This document shows positions 1 through 7,708 of a stretch of DNA of 32,752 nucleotides, one piece after another; the stretch's first letter is position 1; each line of letters opens with the position of its first letter. The DNA comes from an uncultured Lachnospiraceae bacterium (GTDB taxonomy: Bacteria > Bacillota > Clostridia > Lachnospirales > Lachnospiraceae), in contig CANSTU010000038.1 in the NCBI GenBank assembly GCA_947650005.1, forward strand, positions 1 to 32,752, given 5' to 3'. The notes under the pieces were generated by a model, which was given only the letters and a program-made list of their open reading frames with translations, had not been told where the DNA came from and did no database searches. The translations under genes and the position numbers were made by a program.

Positions 1-183
1 CCTCCAAAATCTATTAAGTAAAAAAACGCCCTATTTTATTGTAATTTTTCCCTTTTTTAATGACATTGGGCTGCCGCCTGTATCCTATCAAAGCAGGAAT
101 CTTCCGGCCGTGGTCTGCCCATGGCCCAAGAAAACCCCGGCCGGGAGGTTCCTGCCTTCTTCGTGCAGCGTCGGCGCCTCCTG
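1..183. other. A+T-rich left edge, no gene recognised
   Basis: This stretch follows the stop codon of the minus-strand gene that ends at 184. The first 60 bases are T/A-rich, but I see no convincing hairpin followed by a T run. The open frames crossing it continue into the antisense of the neighbouring gene and look like chance frames. Confidence 0.4.
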
Positions 184-582
184 TCACTGATGCCGGTTTC
201 CGAGGATCCTTTCCATGAAAAGTCCGGTGACGAGCCAGCAGGGAAGATAGTCCAGGCGGATGATCCGGCCGATGTTCCAGCGGGCTTTTCCGTAATCCCA
301 GGGACAGAGATTGCGTTCCTTGAGAAAGCGGCCGGAGATATATTCGCCGGCCAGGATGAGCCCGGCATAAATGCTTCCCCGGACTGGCCAGGACAACCGC
401 CGGGCCAGGCGGAAGACGGGAGCTAACAGGCACCCTGCTCCGTAGATGGGAAACATCCATAGGGATGTGGTGCCTTTGAGCATCATATCCCTTCTTTGCA
501 GGGAATGGAGGGCTGTAAAGAGGATTTCCAGGCACCAGCCGAGGATGCCGCATTTGAAAAAGTTTTTGATCAATGTTCGCAT
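184..582 (-). CDS. Small PF06541-like membrane protein (putative ABC-transporter type IV family)
   Basis: This gene encodes 132 residues. The N-terminus carries an LGWCLE segment, followed by a hydrophobic stretch around FPIYGAG and two further hydrophobic segments. This order matches the PF06541 family of multi-pass membrane proteins, whose transport role is only putative. I chose the ATG at 582 because an AGGAAA ribosome site lies just upstream and the family similarity begins there. The longer frame reading back to 786 would translate a palindromic repeat, so I rejected it. The protein is shorter than many family members, which often carry extra C-terminal segments. It is divergent from the AraC-type gene at 1050, with a 91-nt-core palindrome between them. 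Membrane location is fairly sure; function is unknown. Confidence 0.7.
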   Translation of the reverse strand: MRTLIKNFFKCGILGWCLEILFTALHSLQRRDMMLKGTTSLWMFPIYGAGCLLAPVFRLARRLSWPVRGSIYAGLILAGEYISGRFLKERNLCPWDYGKARWNIGRIIRLDYLPCWLVTGLFMERILGNRHQ

Positions 583-629
583 GATTGAAGTATTTCCTGA
601 AACGGCGTCTTTTATGCGGCAGAATGACT

Positions 630-780
630 GCGGCGCGGTCATCCTATGTTTTTGTACGCCATTGCGCCGGACATTCCGATGAGCCCTGGACGCTTTCCAG
701 TCGAGCAATGGCTCTCCTGGAAAGCAGGTCTCATCTACATGGCGCAAAATGCGTACAAAAACATAGGATGGCCGCGCCGC
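630..780. repeat. Palindromic element, copy 1: 91-nt conserved core in 30-bp arms
   Basis: The arms at 630-659 and 751-780 are inverted complements with one mismatch and no indels. The 91-nt core between them (660-750) recurs at 26964-27054 with 81 of 91 positions identical, while the arms of the two copies are unrelated. The core folds further: TGCGCC pairs with GGCGCA, GATGAG with CTCATC, GCTTTCCAG with CTGGAAAGC, and GAGC with GCTC around a four-base loop. It lies in the divergent gap between the gene starting at 582 and the promoter at 893. The arms lack the 3' T run of an intrinsic terminator. Confidence 0.85.
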
Positions 781-892
781 CTCCACCCTGCCGCCTCCAT
801 CCTGGGACTCTCCTCTCCTGCCAAGCTCCTGATGGGGATGGGCGCGGCAACGAGACGGGGCAAGGGCGGTTGGGGGATATCCGCTTTTTCGC

Positions 893-922
893 TTTACAGA
901 AGGATGAGGGCGGAGATATAAT
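893..922 (+). promoter_or_regulatory. Predicted sigma-A promoter of the AraC-type gene
   Basis: TTTACA (893-898) and TATAAT (917-922) are separated by 18 bases. Transcription would begin near 929 and give a leader of about 120 nt containing both tandem hairpin units. Confidence 0.6.
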
Positions 923-944
923 AATTGTGGAAAGATGGATGTTA

Positions 945-1049
945 AGATCGAAATTTCATTTTAATCACTTCGATTTGACTGCGTGCTTTGCACGTAGATG
1001 GGATTATCCTGATTTGTATGCGCGCTCTGGCGCGCAGATGGGAGGGAAC
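945..1049 (+). promoter_or_regulatory. Tandem hairpin-GATGGGA leader (two units)
   Basis: An ATCGAA/TTCGAT hairpin is followed by GATTTGA, a GCGTGC-TTT-GCACGT hairpin and AGATGGGA (972-1003). Then comes GATTTG, a perfect 7-bp stem (1019-1025 with 1030-1036, loop TCTG) and AGATGGGAGG (to about 1045). The last GGGAGG is the ribosome site of the gene starting at 1050. The same arrangement occurs before several other genes in the window. Confidence 0.6.
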
Positions 1050-2237
1050 ATGGATTTTCTGGAGGCGGCGGCGGTTCTCATTCCTTCCCTGACAGGGATG
1101 GCAATGGCCATATATGGGGGGAAACCGGATGTACTGGCTTCTTTTGAAGAAAGGTTCTGCTTCATGCCCTCTGTTCAGAGAATCTATACCGCCGCAGGGT
1201 TGCGGCTTTTTTTGGAAGACGCCCTGGAAGAATGGATCTATGATATCATAGAACCTATGGGATCCCGCCTGTTCCTTTTCGGCCTGGAGGGACGGTGGAT
1301 CCTTTTGGGGCCCTATGTGGAGGAAGGGTGGAAGGAGGGAGCGGCCAGACGCATATTAGCTGGCTTGGGAGCTTCCGAGAGCGTAGTTCTGGCCTATAAA
1401 ACATATCGTTGCCAGCTTCCGATTTCTAGGCAGGATTATGTTCAGAAAATCGCTCTCCTGTTGACGGGGCAGGGGAGGGAAGCGGGAAACGGACGCAAGA
1501 TAAAGACGATCCATATGGAGGCGGGGTATCAGAAGGATGCGCCGGCCTTTCTGGGGATCTATGAAGATATCCATATCATCAACAGACGGTATCACCTGGA
1601 AGATCTCTTTATGGATGCTGTCAGCCGCGGGGATACACAGGAGGCATATCGGCTGCTGAAGGAGACAGGAAGCCTGGAAGTGGGCCTGCGGTTTCTTTCG
1701 GATAGTATGAAAGATCAGGCGGCAGGAGCGGCCATTGGAAGGACCATGGTAAGGATGGGGGCGAAAAAGGCTGGGCTCAGTCCAGTCCTTATCGATTCCA
1801 TCAGCCAGGAATATGCCCAGCGGATGCAGCACGCTTCATCCGGCGATGAATTGAAGCGGCTGTCAAAGCAGCTGGTGGGCCGCATCTGCGAAGAGGTGCG
1901 TAAAGAGCAAAAGAGAGAGTACTCCCCCTACGTAAAAAAGGCCTTGAGCTATATGGATGCGAATTTGGGAAATCCTATGTCCGTTGTGGATGTTTCGAAA
2001 GCGGCTGGGCTCAGCCGTTCCCATTTCGTGAAGTTGTTCGGACGGGAAACGGGCATGACGATGAAGCGTTATCTCGCGGCAAAGCGTTGCGAGATCGCTG
2101 CAAACCTCCTTTTGGATAGTGCCTTGAGCGTACAGGAGATAGGCGCTTACGTGGGCTATCCGGACAATAATTACTTTTCTAAGGTTTTCAGGGCACAAAA
2201 GGGCGTTTCTCCGCAGGATTACCGAAAAGCGCATTAG
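1050..2237 (+). CDS. AraC-family transcriptional regulator
   Basis: This 395-residue protein has a typical AraC/XylS DNA-binding domain over its last ~100 residues. Two helix-turn-helix units are visible, one around VSKAAGLSRSHFVKLF and one around VQEIGAYVGYPDNNYFSKVF, and the chain ends near the usual PQDYRK. The ~280-residue N-terminal part is not a recognised cupin or response-regulator receiver and probably serves as a sensor. The ATG at 1050 follows GGGAGG at good spacing; the frame reads open upstream to 585 but would include the promoter and leader. Regulation may involve the tandem hairpins in the 5' leader. Its targets are unknown: the downstream defence-like gene is one candidate, separated by a repeat array, and the divergent membrane protein is another. 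Confidence 0.85.
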   Translation: MDFLEAAAVLIPSLTGMAMAIYGGKPDVLASFEERFCFMPSVQRIYTAAGLRLFLEDALEEWIYDIIEPMGSRLFLFGLEGRWILLGPYVEEGWKEGAARRILAGLGASESVVLAYKTYRCQLPISRQDYVQKIALLLTGQGREAGNGRKIKTIHMEAGYQKDAPAFLGIYEDIHIINRRYHLEDLFMDAVSRGDTQEAYRLLKETGSLEVGLRFLSDSMKDQAAGAAIGRTMVRMGAKKAGLSPVLIDSISQEYAQRMQHASSGDELKRLSKQLVGRICEEVRKEQKREYSPYVKKALSYMDANLGNPMSVVDVSKAAGLSRSHFVKLFGRETGMTMKRYLAAKRCEIAANLLLDSALSVQEIGAYVGYPDNNYFSKVFRAQKGVSPQDYRKAH

Positions 2238-2304
2238 CCGTCCTTTACAGGAAGCTAGGAAGCGCAGGAGGCGGGATGAGAGGATTTTCGGCGGCAGAAA
2301 GAGG

Positions 2305-2494
2305 AAAACATGAGGGAGGAAATCTGCAAAGGAAGAAAGAACGAAGCATGAGGAAGGAAATCTGCGGAGATAGAAAGGACGAAGCGTAAGAGAGGAAGTC
2401 TGGGGAGGAAGAAAGGCCGAAGCATGAGGGAGGAAGTCTGGGGAGGAAGAAAGGCCGAAGCATGGGGAAGGCAGTCTGTGATGGCAGAATGGAA
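2305..2494. repeat. 38-bp tandem repeat array (about 4.5-5 units)
   Basis: The unit begins near GAAGCATGAGGGAGGAAGTC. Unit starts fall at about 2305, 2343, 2381, 2419 and 2457, exactly 38 bases apart. The two middle units are nearly identical and the outer ones have diverged. The unit length is not a multiple of three, so the array is unlikely to encode a repeat protein. There are no unique spacers, so it is not a CRISPR array. Confidence 0.9.
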
Positions 2495-2537
2495 GGAAAG
2501 AAAATGGCCTGCACAGGTAAGTGAAGTATGAGAAAGG

Positions 2538-2565
2538 CCGCCTGCAACGGCGGATGGGAGGAACG
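2538..2565 (+). promoter_or_regulatory. Hairpin-GATGGGAG ribosome-site leader
   Basis: CCGCC (2538-2542) pairs with GGCGG (2549-2553) and is followed at once by ATGGGAGGAACG and the start codon at 2566. The stem differs in sequence from those at 1019 and 14506, but the position and the trailing GATGGGAG are the same. Confidence 0.5.
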
Positions 2566-5004
2566 ATGGAGATTAAAGAAGCTGTTCGATATGCGTTGGA
2601 GGGGCAGGCGATCCTGTTTGCAGGATCAGGGTTTTCTTTTGGGGCGAGAAATATGCGAAACCTTCCGTTTAAGACGGGGATCGGCCTGCGGGACGCCTTG
2701 GCTGCGGAATGCGGCATTGCCAAGACGGAAGAAAGCTTGGAAAACGTATCGCTGCTGTACAAGAAGAAAAAATCTTCGGCGGAGCTGGTGCGTTTCCTCA
2801 AGGAAGAATTTACACTGAATACGATCACCGGCGCGCATAGGACGATCCTGTCCGTGAACTGGAAACGGATCTATACCACCAATTATGATAGGGTAATTGA
2901 GGAGGCGGCCCGGGAAAACGGGAGGAGCCTGTCGCCGGTGATCATAAGCGATGCTCTGGATGATTATGATAAGAGTATGGTCTGCGTCCATATCAACGGG
3001 TTTATCGACAGGCTGACCACCCATAACCTGGACACGGAGTTTAAGCTTACGGAAAAAAGTTATGCCCATGAGACGTTGAACGGAAAACCATGGTTTGAAT
3101 TCATGAAGGCTGATTTCAGGGCTGCCCGGGCAATTATTGTGGTGGGATTTTCCATGAAGTCGGACATAGACATCCAACGGCTGCTCTCCACCCCTGAAAT
3201 GCAGCGGAAAACGATCTATGTCACAGGGCCGGATCTGGATGAGGTTTCATTTGCGTTGTTGGAAGATTACGGCAAGTGTGAGCAGATCGGCACGGACGGC
3301 CTGGCGAAAGCGATTGAAGAAGAGAAAAAGGATTTCATCCCGCCGGTGGACAAGAAGTATTTCTCCAGCTTTACTTATGAATACAGGGAAATCCTGGAAC
3401 CGGAAAGCGTGGAACTCAATGACCTCGTTTCTCTCTTTTACGAGGGGAAATTCCTGCCTAAATTATTGCAGAAGGATGGAAGCGGACAATATAAATATTT
3501 ACTTTTCCGTGCCAAATTGAATTTAATCATCAATAACATTAAAAGTAAAAAGGTTTTCGTGGTGAATTCCGATCTAGGTAACGGTAAAACCGTATTCTGC
3601 CGGATGCTGCGAAACGAGCTGCAGGAAAAGGATATTGCTGTTTATACCCTGAACAAACGCCAGGTGAATATAGAGAGCGAAATCGAATACATTTCGGAAA
3701 AGGAGAAAAAGCACAGCGTCGTAATCATTGACAATTATCAATCCTACTTCGATATACTCAAAAGCTTTGCCCTGTTCGGGACCAGGAACATCACCTTCGT
3801 ACTGACGATCCGCAGCGCCATCAACCACCTGAACTACAGAAAATTGTATCAGGTATTTGACATAGGAGAAGAAGGCTATAGCCCGATTTATTTGGATACA
3901 TTACAGCCGGGAGAAATCAAGGAATTTGCCTATCTGCTTAGCAGCAATTCCCTGACAAGCTCCAAGATAAGCGACAGCGGCATGGATGAGGAGGCTTATT
4001 TGGCAAAGGTCTGCTATGGCAGGCTGAACAATATGCTGCTGGATTTATTTGAGTCCTCTGACATCAAGGCCCGTTACATAAAGGTATATGAGAAAAGTAA
4101 GGAAGAAAGTCAGGCCGTACGGAAATTGGCTATTTTTTCCTTGATGAAAGCAACCATGAATTTTGAAATGGATTTTAGCCAGATGTGCGAAATATTGGAT
4201 ATCGACTATGTCTCTTTGTCGAAGGAAGACAGCGAATATCTAAATGAGATTTTCGATTTTGACCGGGATGAGGTGATTGTAAAGTCGTCTATTACGGCAA
4301 AATATTTCTTGTATTCCGTTATAGAAATCAGTGAGATGGTGAATGTGCTCGTCGAAATCGTGAATCGCGCCGACCAGCTTTATGCATATAATAAAACCTA
4401 CGAAGAATTGTTGAAAAACGTGGTTTCCCATAGCCATTATGTCAATTTTAAAAGCGACAACAGGGAAGCGGAGATTATACGGTTATATGAGAGCATCAGG
4501 AATACGCAGTTCTGCATGCATAATCCCTTCTTTTGGGAGCAGTTCGCGTCGGCCTGCATTGATTTAAACGCCTACACGTTGACGAAACAATGTTTGCAGA
4601 ATGCCTTTGTGGAGGCAAAGAAGTTTGTCCACTTCGTTCCCTTCCAGATAGAGACCATCTATGGAAAATATATCATGCATCAACTGTTATTTGACCTGAA
4701 TAAAAAGAAGGATCCGGGCGGAGATTATGTGATCGGCCAGCTAAAAGAGTTTGAAACGCACGTGATGAAATATTATTCCCACGTGGAGAACAATGTATAT
4801 TATGTGTTTAAGATCGGCGCGAAATACAAGCAGGTTTATGATCTCTATAAAACCCGTTTTGACGCAAAGCAGGCGGCCATCTTCAATAGCCTTGTGAACA
4901 ACATGATCGTTAAAATGCGGAACTTCATAAATACCAGCAAAGACACCTTCTATATCAATACCACGAAAAAATGGATAGGAGAATTACAGTCGTCTAAATT
5001 GTAA
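2566..5004 (+). CDS. SIR2-STAND NTPase, probable Avs5-like antiphage defence protein
   Basis: This protein has 812 residues. The N-terminal SIR2-like domain (about 1-240) shows FAGSGFS (18-24), TTNYD (104-108), VHINGF (141-146) and GFSMKSDID (194-202), typical of the NAD-consuming SIR2 domains in bacterial immunity. A P-loop NTPase follows, with Walker A SDLGNGKT (335-342), Walker B VVIIDN (385-390) and a sensor-like VLTIRS (412-417). Walker A lacks the usual first glycine. The remaining ~400 residues are probably helical, like the target-sensing region of STAND proteins. In this class, ligand binding causes oligomerisation and the SIR2 domain then depletes NAD+, halting infected cells; that is inferred here. 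The ATG at 2566 follows GGGAGG. It stands alone, with no obvious defence partner, and its later part reads more A+T-rich than its neighbours, which suggests acquisition. Confidence 0.82.
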   Translation: MEIKEAVRYALEGQAILFAGSGFSFGARNMRNLPFKTGIGLRDALAAECGIAKTEESLENVSLLYKKKKSSAELVRFLKEEFTLNTITGAHRTILSVNWKRIYTTNYDRVIEEAARENGRSLSPVIISDALDDYDKSMVCVHINGFIDRLTTHNLDTEFKLTEKSYAHETLNGKPWFEFMKADFRAARAIIVVGFSMKSDIDIQRLLSTPEMQRKTIYVTGPDLDEVSFALLEDYGKCEQIGTDGLAKAIEEEKKDFIPPVDKKYFSSFTYEYREILEPESVELNDLVSLFYEGKFLPKLLQKDGSGQYKYLLFRAKLNLIINNIKSKKVFVVNSDLGNGKTVFCRMLRNELQEKDIAVYTLNKRQVNIESEIEYISEKEKKHSVVIIDNYQSYFDILKSFALFGTRNITFVLTIRSAINHLNYRKLYQVFDIGEEGYSPIYLDTLQPGEIKEFAYLLSSNSLTSSKISDSGMDEEAYLAKVCYGRLNNMLLDLFESSDIKARYIKVYEKSKEESQAVRKLAIFSLMKATMNFEMDFSQMCEILDIDYVSLSKEDSEYLNEIFDFDRDEVIVKSSITAKYFLYSVIEISEMVNVLVEIVNRADQLYAYNKTYEELLKNVVSHSHYVNFKSDNREAEIIRLYESIRNTQFCMHNPFFWEQFASACIDLNAYTLTKQCLQNAFVEAKKFVHFVPFQIETIYGKYIMHQLLFDLNKKKDPGGDYVIGQLKEFETHVMKYYSHVENNVYYVFKIGAKYKQVYDLYKTRFDAKQAAIFNSLVNNMIVKMRNFINTSKDTFYINTTKKWIGELQSSKL

Positions 5005-5033
5005 GGAAAAACCCGTGCCAAGTGAGCTGAATA

Positions 5034-5150
5034 GGAGCCGTTTCGCCCCTCTGGCCGCACGCAAATGGCAGATGCCTTCCCGAAACCTCTTCCCGGGCTT
5101 TGGAAAGCATCTGCCATTTGCGTGCGGCCAGAGGGGCGGAAACGGCTTCC
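5034..5150. repeat. Long inverted repeat (about 47-49-bp arms)
   Basis: The arms at 5034-5080 and 5102-5150 are near-perfect complements, with about two small differences. They surround a ~21-base loop with a CCCGGG centre. The repeat fills the gap between convergent genes ending at 5004 and 5176. It could stop transcription from both sides, but neither strand has a T run after the stem. Its loop does not resemble the 91-nt core found elsewhere in the window. Confidence 0.85.
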
Positions 5151-5175
5151 ATGCCGCTGTCACAACGGGGCGTAC

Positions 5176-5880
5176 TTAGAAATGCAGCCGCCTGCGCACT
5201 GCGCTGCGAAGCCTGGAGCGGGAGAGCATGGTGAGCAGGGCAACCGCGATGATGGCGCAGGCTGTGAGCACCACTGCCGACCAGGTGAGGAAGAGTTTTT
5301 TTTCGAGGAAACGGCGGACGAGCAATTCAATGGAAACGCAAAGGGCGGCAATTCCCACAAAGATATAGAGGGAAGCTGCCAGAAAGGAGGAGGAGATCTT
5401 CCGGCATAGGGCGGCGATCAGGATGGCGAGGAGCGTGGCGATGGCCGTGATGGGCAGGGCGAGTTCGTAGAACCAGCGGGAACCGGAAGTATTGAAGGTG
5501 ATTAGGTATTCATAGAGCCCTATGGCCAGCCCGTCGAAAAGCAGGGAAAAGTATACGGGCAGCCTGGTATAGACGAATACAGGGAGAACCAGCACCCACA
5601 GAATGATGCAGGCGCCGATGATATACAGGGACCAGAAGCTGCGATTGAATACGAGCAGGTTCAGAAGGCCGCAGGATGCACCGGAAGCGATGAGGACCAG
5701 GGAATAGAGCAGGATCACATCCCGGTTCTTGACTGGCTCCACGTGCCCGGCTTCTTTGGGGAAGGAAGGAAGAAAATCCTCCCCGCCCTGTTCTCTGGGA
5801 TTGAGCACAGGGGTATTGCATAGGGGGCAGCGCTCCAGGGAACGGTCGAGTTCTACACCACAATTAACGCAATATGACAT
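5176..5880 (-). CDS. Zinc-ribbon multi-pass membrane protein (DUF6320-like)
   Basis: This gene encodes 234 residues. The protein starts with a CVNC ... CPLC zinc ribbon (residues ~4-22), then a short polar linker, then about six hydrophobic segments filling the rest. This order fits the Lachnospiraceae DUF6320 family, whose function is unknown. I chose the ATG at 5880 because GGAG lies upstream and the zinc ribbon begins at once; the frame extends to 6021 without further similarity. It lies 168 bases downstream of the HHxxxDG acyltransferase on the same strand, so the two are probably co-transcribed. The pairing suggests the membrane protein helps localise or supply the acyltransferase, but that is inference. 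Confidence 0.7.
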   Translation of the reverse strand: MSYCVNCGVELDRSLERCPLCNTPVLNPREQGGEDFLPSFPKEAGHVEPVKNRDVILLYSLVLIASGASCGLLNLLVFNRSFWSLYIIGACIILWVLVLPVFVYTRLPVYFSLLFDGLAIGLYEYLITFNTSGSRWFYELALPITAIATLLAILIAALCRKISSSFLAASLYIFVGIAALCVSIELLVRRFLEKKLFLTWSAVVLTACAIIAVALLTMLSRSRLRSAVRRRLHF

Positions 5881-6048
5881 AATAAACTCCAATCTGCCGT
5901 AAGTACGGCGCATTTTTTGAAGCGTCCGGCAAGATCCGCGGACGGACACGATCAGTATAGAAGCACGGCGCGGCTTCATGACAGCCTGGCGCTCCAGGAG
6001 AATCCTTGGGTAGAGCGCCAAAGAGATCTTGTCTGCGGATTTCGGATT

Positions 6049-7386
6049 TCAAAGCATGGCCTTGTGAGAAGTCCGGTTGCTTTCGATTTTTACATGGATT
6101 CCGTCCTGTACCAGTTTCTGAAAAAACAGGCGTTCCACATCCGCTTCGATGATGCAGCTTGCAAAATTCACGGTAAGGATATCGCCATAGCTGATGATCG
6201 CGCAGTTCGTACGGGAAGAGAAAGGCTGGCCCATATAGATATCAAAACGGTCGATGTAGGGCTTCATGCCCTCTGGTACGCGGATGGCGCCCATATTCGT
6301 TAAGCCGGCGGAAGAATTCTTATCCTGTACCTTCCGGTAAAAAGTGCGGACCACAATGTCCTTTAAGAACAGAGGGACGACGCGGATCAAAGGATTGCGC
6401 TGTGTGGCAGCATTCGTGGTAATGTCGCCGCGCAGGAATTTTTCATTGATGTAATAGCGCATATAATTGCGTACCTGGAGGACGATTTCCTCAAAGGTAT
6501 AATCCCCGAGGCGCGGGTCGATGTAAGGATAGACCATGGTAATGAAATTGCGCAGGGTTCGGGAAGGGAAAAAACGGCGCAGATTGACAGGCATGGCAAT
6601 CCGAACAGGACGCAGCCTAATAGGAGCGTCCGCCGCTTGCTTGCACAATAGGGCATAAAGGAGCACGGAATTCAGATACTCGGTGATAGTGGCATGGTAT
6701 TTTTTTGCCACAACATTCACTTCCTGTACGGACAGGATACCGTCGATGATGTTCAGCGTATGAAAGGGCTCCAGAGTGCCGCGGATCCGATAGGTCTTCT
6801 CCGCAGGCCTGGCAGGCCGGACGAGGGCGTTGGCATAACGCATGTAGGCGTCCTCCAGTTCCTCAGGCTCGGGCGGGGAATCCACATCCAGAACGAAGCC
6901 TTCAGCTTCGATTTCGGCGCCCAGCAGGCGCAGATAGACGGCAGTGATGGTCTGCAGCACGCACATACCGCCGGTGCCGTCCCCCAGGCTGTGGTGGCAT
7001 TCCAGGGAAATCCTGCGGTCATAATAATAGACGCGCAGCAGATAACGGTTTCCGGATTTAAAATACATGGGCATGCAGGGATTATGGATATCGGGCCGCA
7101 CAAAAGGCCCTGGCCTATGATTCGGTTCCAGGTAGCGCCAGAAAAGCCCTTTGCGGATGGCCACTTTATAGGTGGGAAAGCGTTTCAGCGCAATATCCAC
7201 GGCCTGCTGCAGCGTGTCCGGCTGAACGATATCCTTGAGCAGGACGGACAGACGGTATACGGAGGAAAAATTCCTTCGCTGCAGGGTGGGATAGACAATG
7301 GCAGACAGATCCAGGCGGTACCAAGTTTCCGGATTGCCTGGAGCTGACGCTTTCGATTGTGGGGTTGATCTGCTTTTCTCAGGCAT
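6049..7386 (-). CDS. Condensation / alcohol acetyltransferase superfamily protein
   Basis: The product has 445 residues with the motif HHSLGDG at 131-137, the HHxxxDG active-site signature of the CoA-dependent acyltransferase and NRPS condensation superfamily. The second histidine is expected to act as general base in acyl transfer. The length fits a stand-alone acyltransferase of the alcohol acetyltransferase or PapA type. No carrier-protein or adenylation gene is nearby, so non-ribosomal peptide synthesis is unlikely. The ATG at 7386 has AAAGGA about ten bases upstream; the alternative ATG at 7416 has no ribosome site. The partner downstream is a zinc-ribbon membrane protein. The substrate cannot be told from the sequence. 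Confidence 0.75.
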   Translation of the reverse strand: MPEKSRSTPQSKASAPGNPETWYRLDLSAIVYPTLQRRNFSSVYRLSVLLKDIVQPDTLQQAVDIALKRFPTYKVAIRKGLFWRYLEPNHRPGPFVRPDIHNPCMPMYFKSGNRYLLRVYYYDRRISLECHHSLGDGTGGMCVLQTITAVYLRLLGAEIEAEGFVLDVDSPPEPEELEDAYMRYANALVRPARPAEKTYRIRGTLEPFHTLNIIDGILSVQEVNVVAKKYHATITEYLNSVLLYALLCKQAADAPIRLRPVRIAMPVNLRRFFPSRTLRNFITMVYPYIDPRLGDYTFEEIVLQVRNYMRYYINEKFLRGDITTNAATQRNPLIRVVPLFLKDIVVRTFYRKVQDKNSSAGLTNMGAIRVPEGMKPYIDRFDIYMGQPFSSRTNCAIISYGDILTVNFASCIIEADVERLFFQKLVQDGIHVKIESNRTSHKAML

Positions 7387-7708
7387 GGGCGGGGTTCCTT
7401 TCTCGTATAGTCCCATTATAGGATGTTTCCCGGGTCTGTGCAAGGGACAGTTCGGGAGGGGAGGAGGAAGCTGGGAGATAGGCAAGGGCGCAGCCTGCAG
7501 CGGCAAGGGGACGGAGGGTTTTCGTATCCTACAGAATCGGAATGGACTTTAGGCTTTACACTTTTTTCGATATCCGCTATAATGTTACTGTTCCCAATTT
7601 CAGGGAGATTTAAGCGGCATAAGGCGGCTTTTGATGTACAGATGCACAACGCATCATGGCGGTAATGTCCGTATCCCAGCCTTCATAGAATAAGGAGAGA
7701 ACAGACAG
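7387..7708. other. Divergent intergenic region before pyrE
   Basis: This 322-base gap contains the pyrE promoter and a leader of about 120 nt. A GCGGC-rich patch occurs in the leader, but I could not define a convincing PyrR-type antiterminator or attenuator. The minus-strand promoter of the acyltransferase was not clear. Confidence 0.5.
7555..7583 (+). promoter_or_regulatory. Strong predicted promoter of the pyrE operon
   Basis: TTTACA (7555-7560) and a consensus TATAAT (7578-7583) are separated by exactly 17 bases. Transcription would begin near 7590. Confidence 0.8.

Larger units (their letters stand above)
583..1049. other. Divergent intergenic region
   Basis: This 467-base gap holds palindromic element copy 1, a predicted plus-strand promoter (893-922) and two tandem hairpin-GATGGGA leader units. 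No protein gene is supported. The open frames across it translate through the palindrome and are conserved between copies only because the DNA is. Confidence 0.7.
2238..2565. other. Purine-rich intergenic region
   Basis: This 328-base gap contains the 38-bp repeat array and ends in a hairpin leader unit before the SIR2-STAND gene. Its plus strand is strongly purine-biased and its minus strand has few stops, which explains the long open minus-strand frames there. I see no clear sigma-A promoter. Confidence 0.6.

Noticed and set aside
2305-2494. CRISPR array
   Set aside because: The 38-bp units are contiguous with no unique spacers and there are no cas genes.
1863-2828. 321-codon minus-strand open frame
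   Set aside because: It runs antisense to the AraC and SIR2-STAND genes and through the 38-bp repeats, which have few stops on that strand. No domain or ribosome site is seen.
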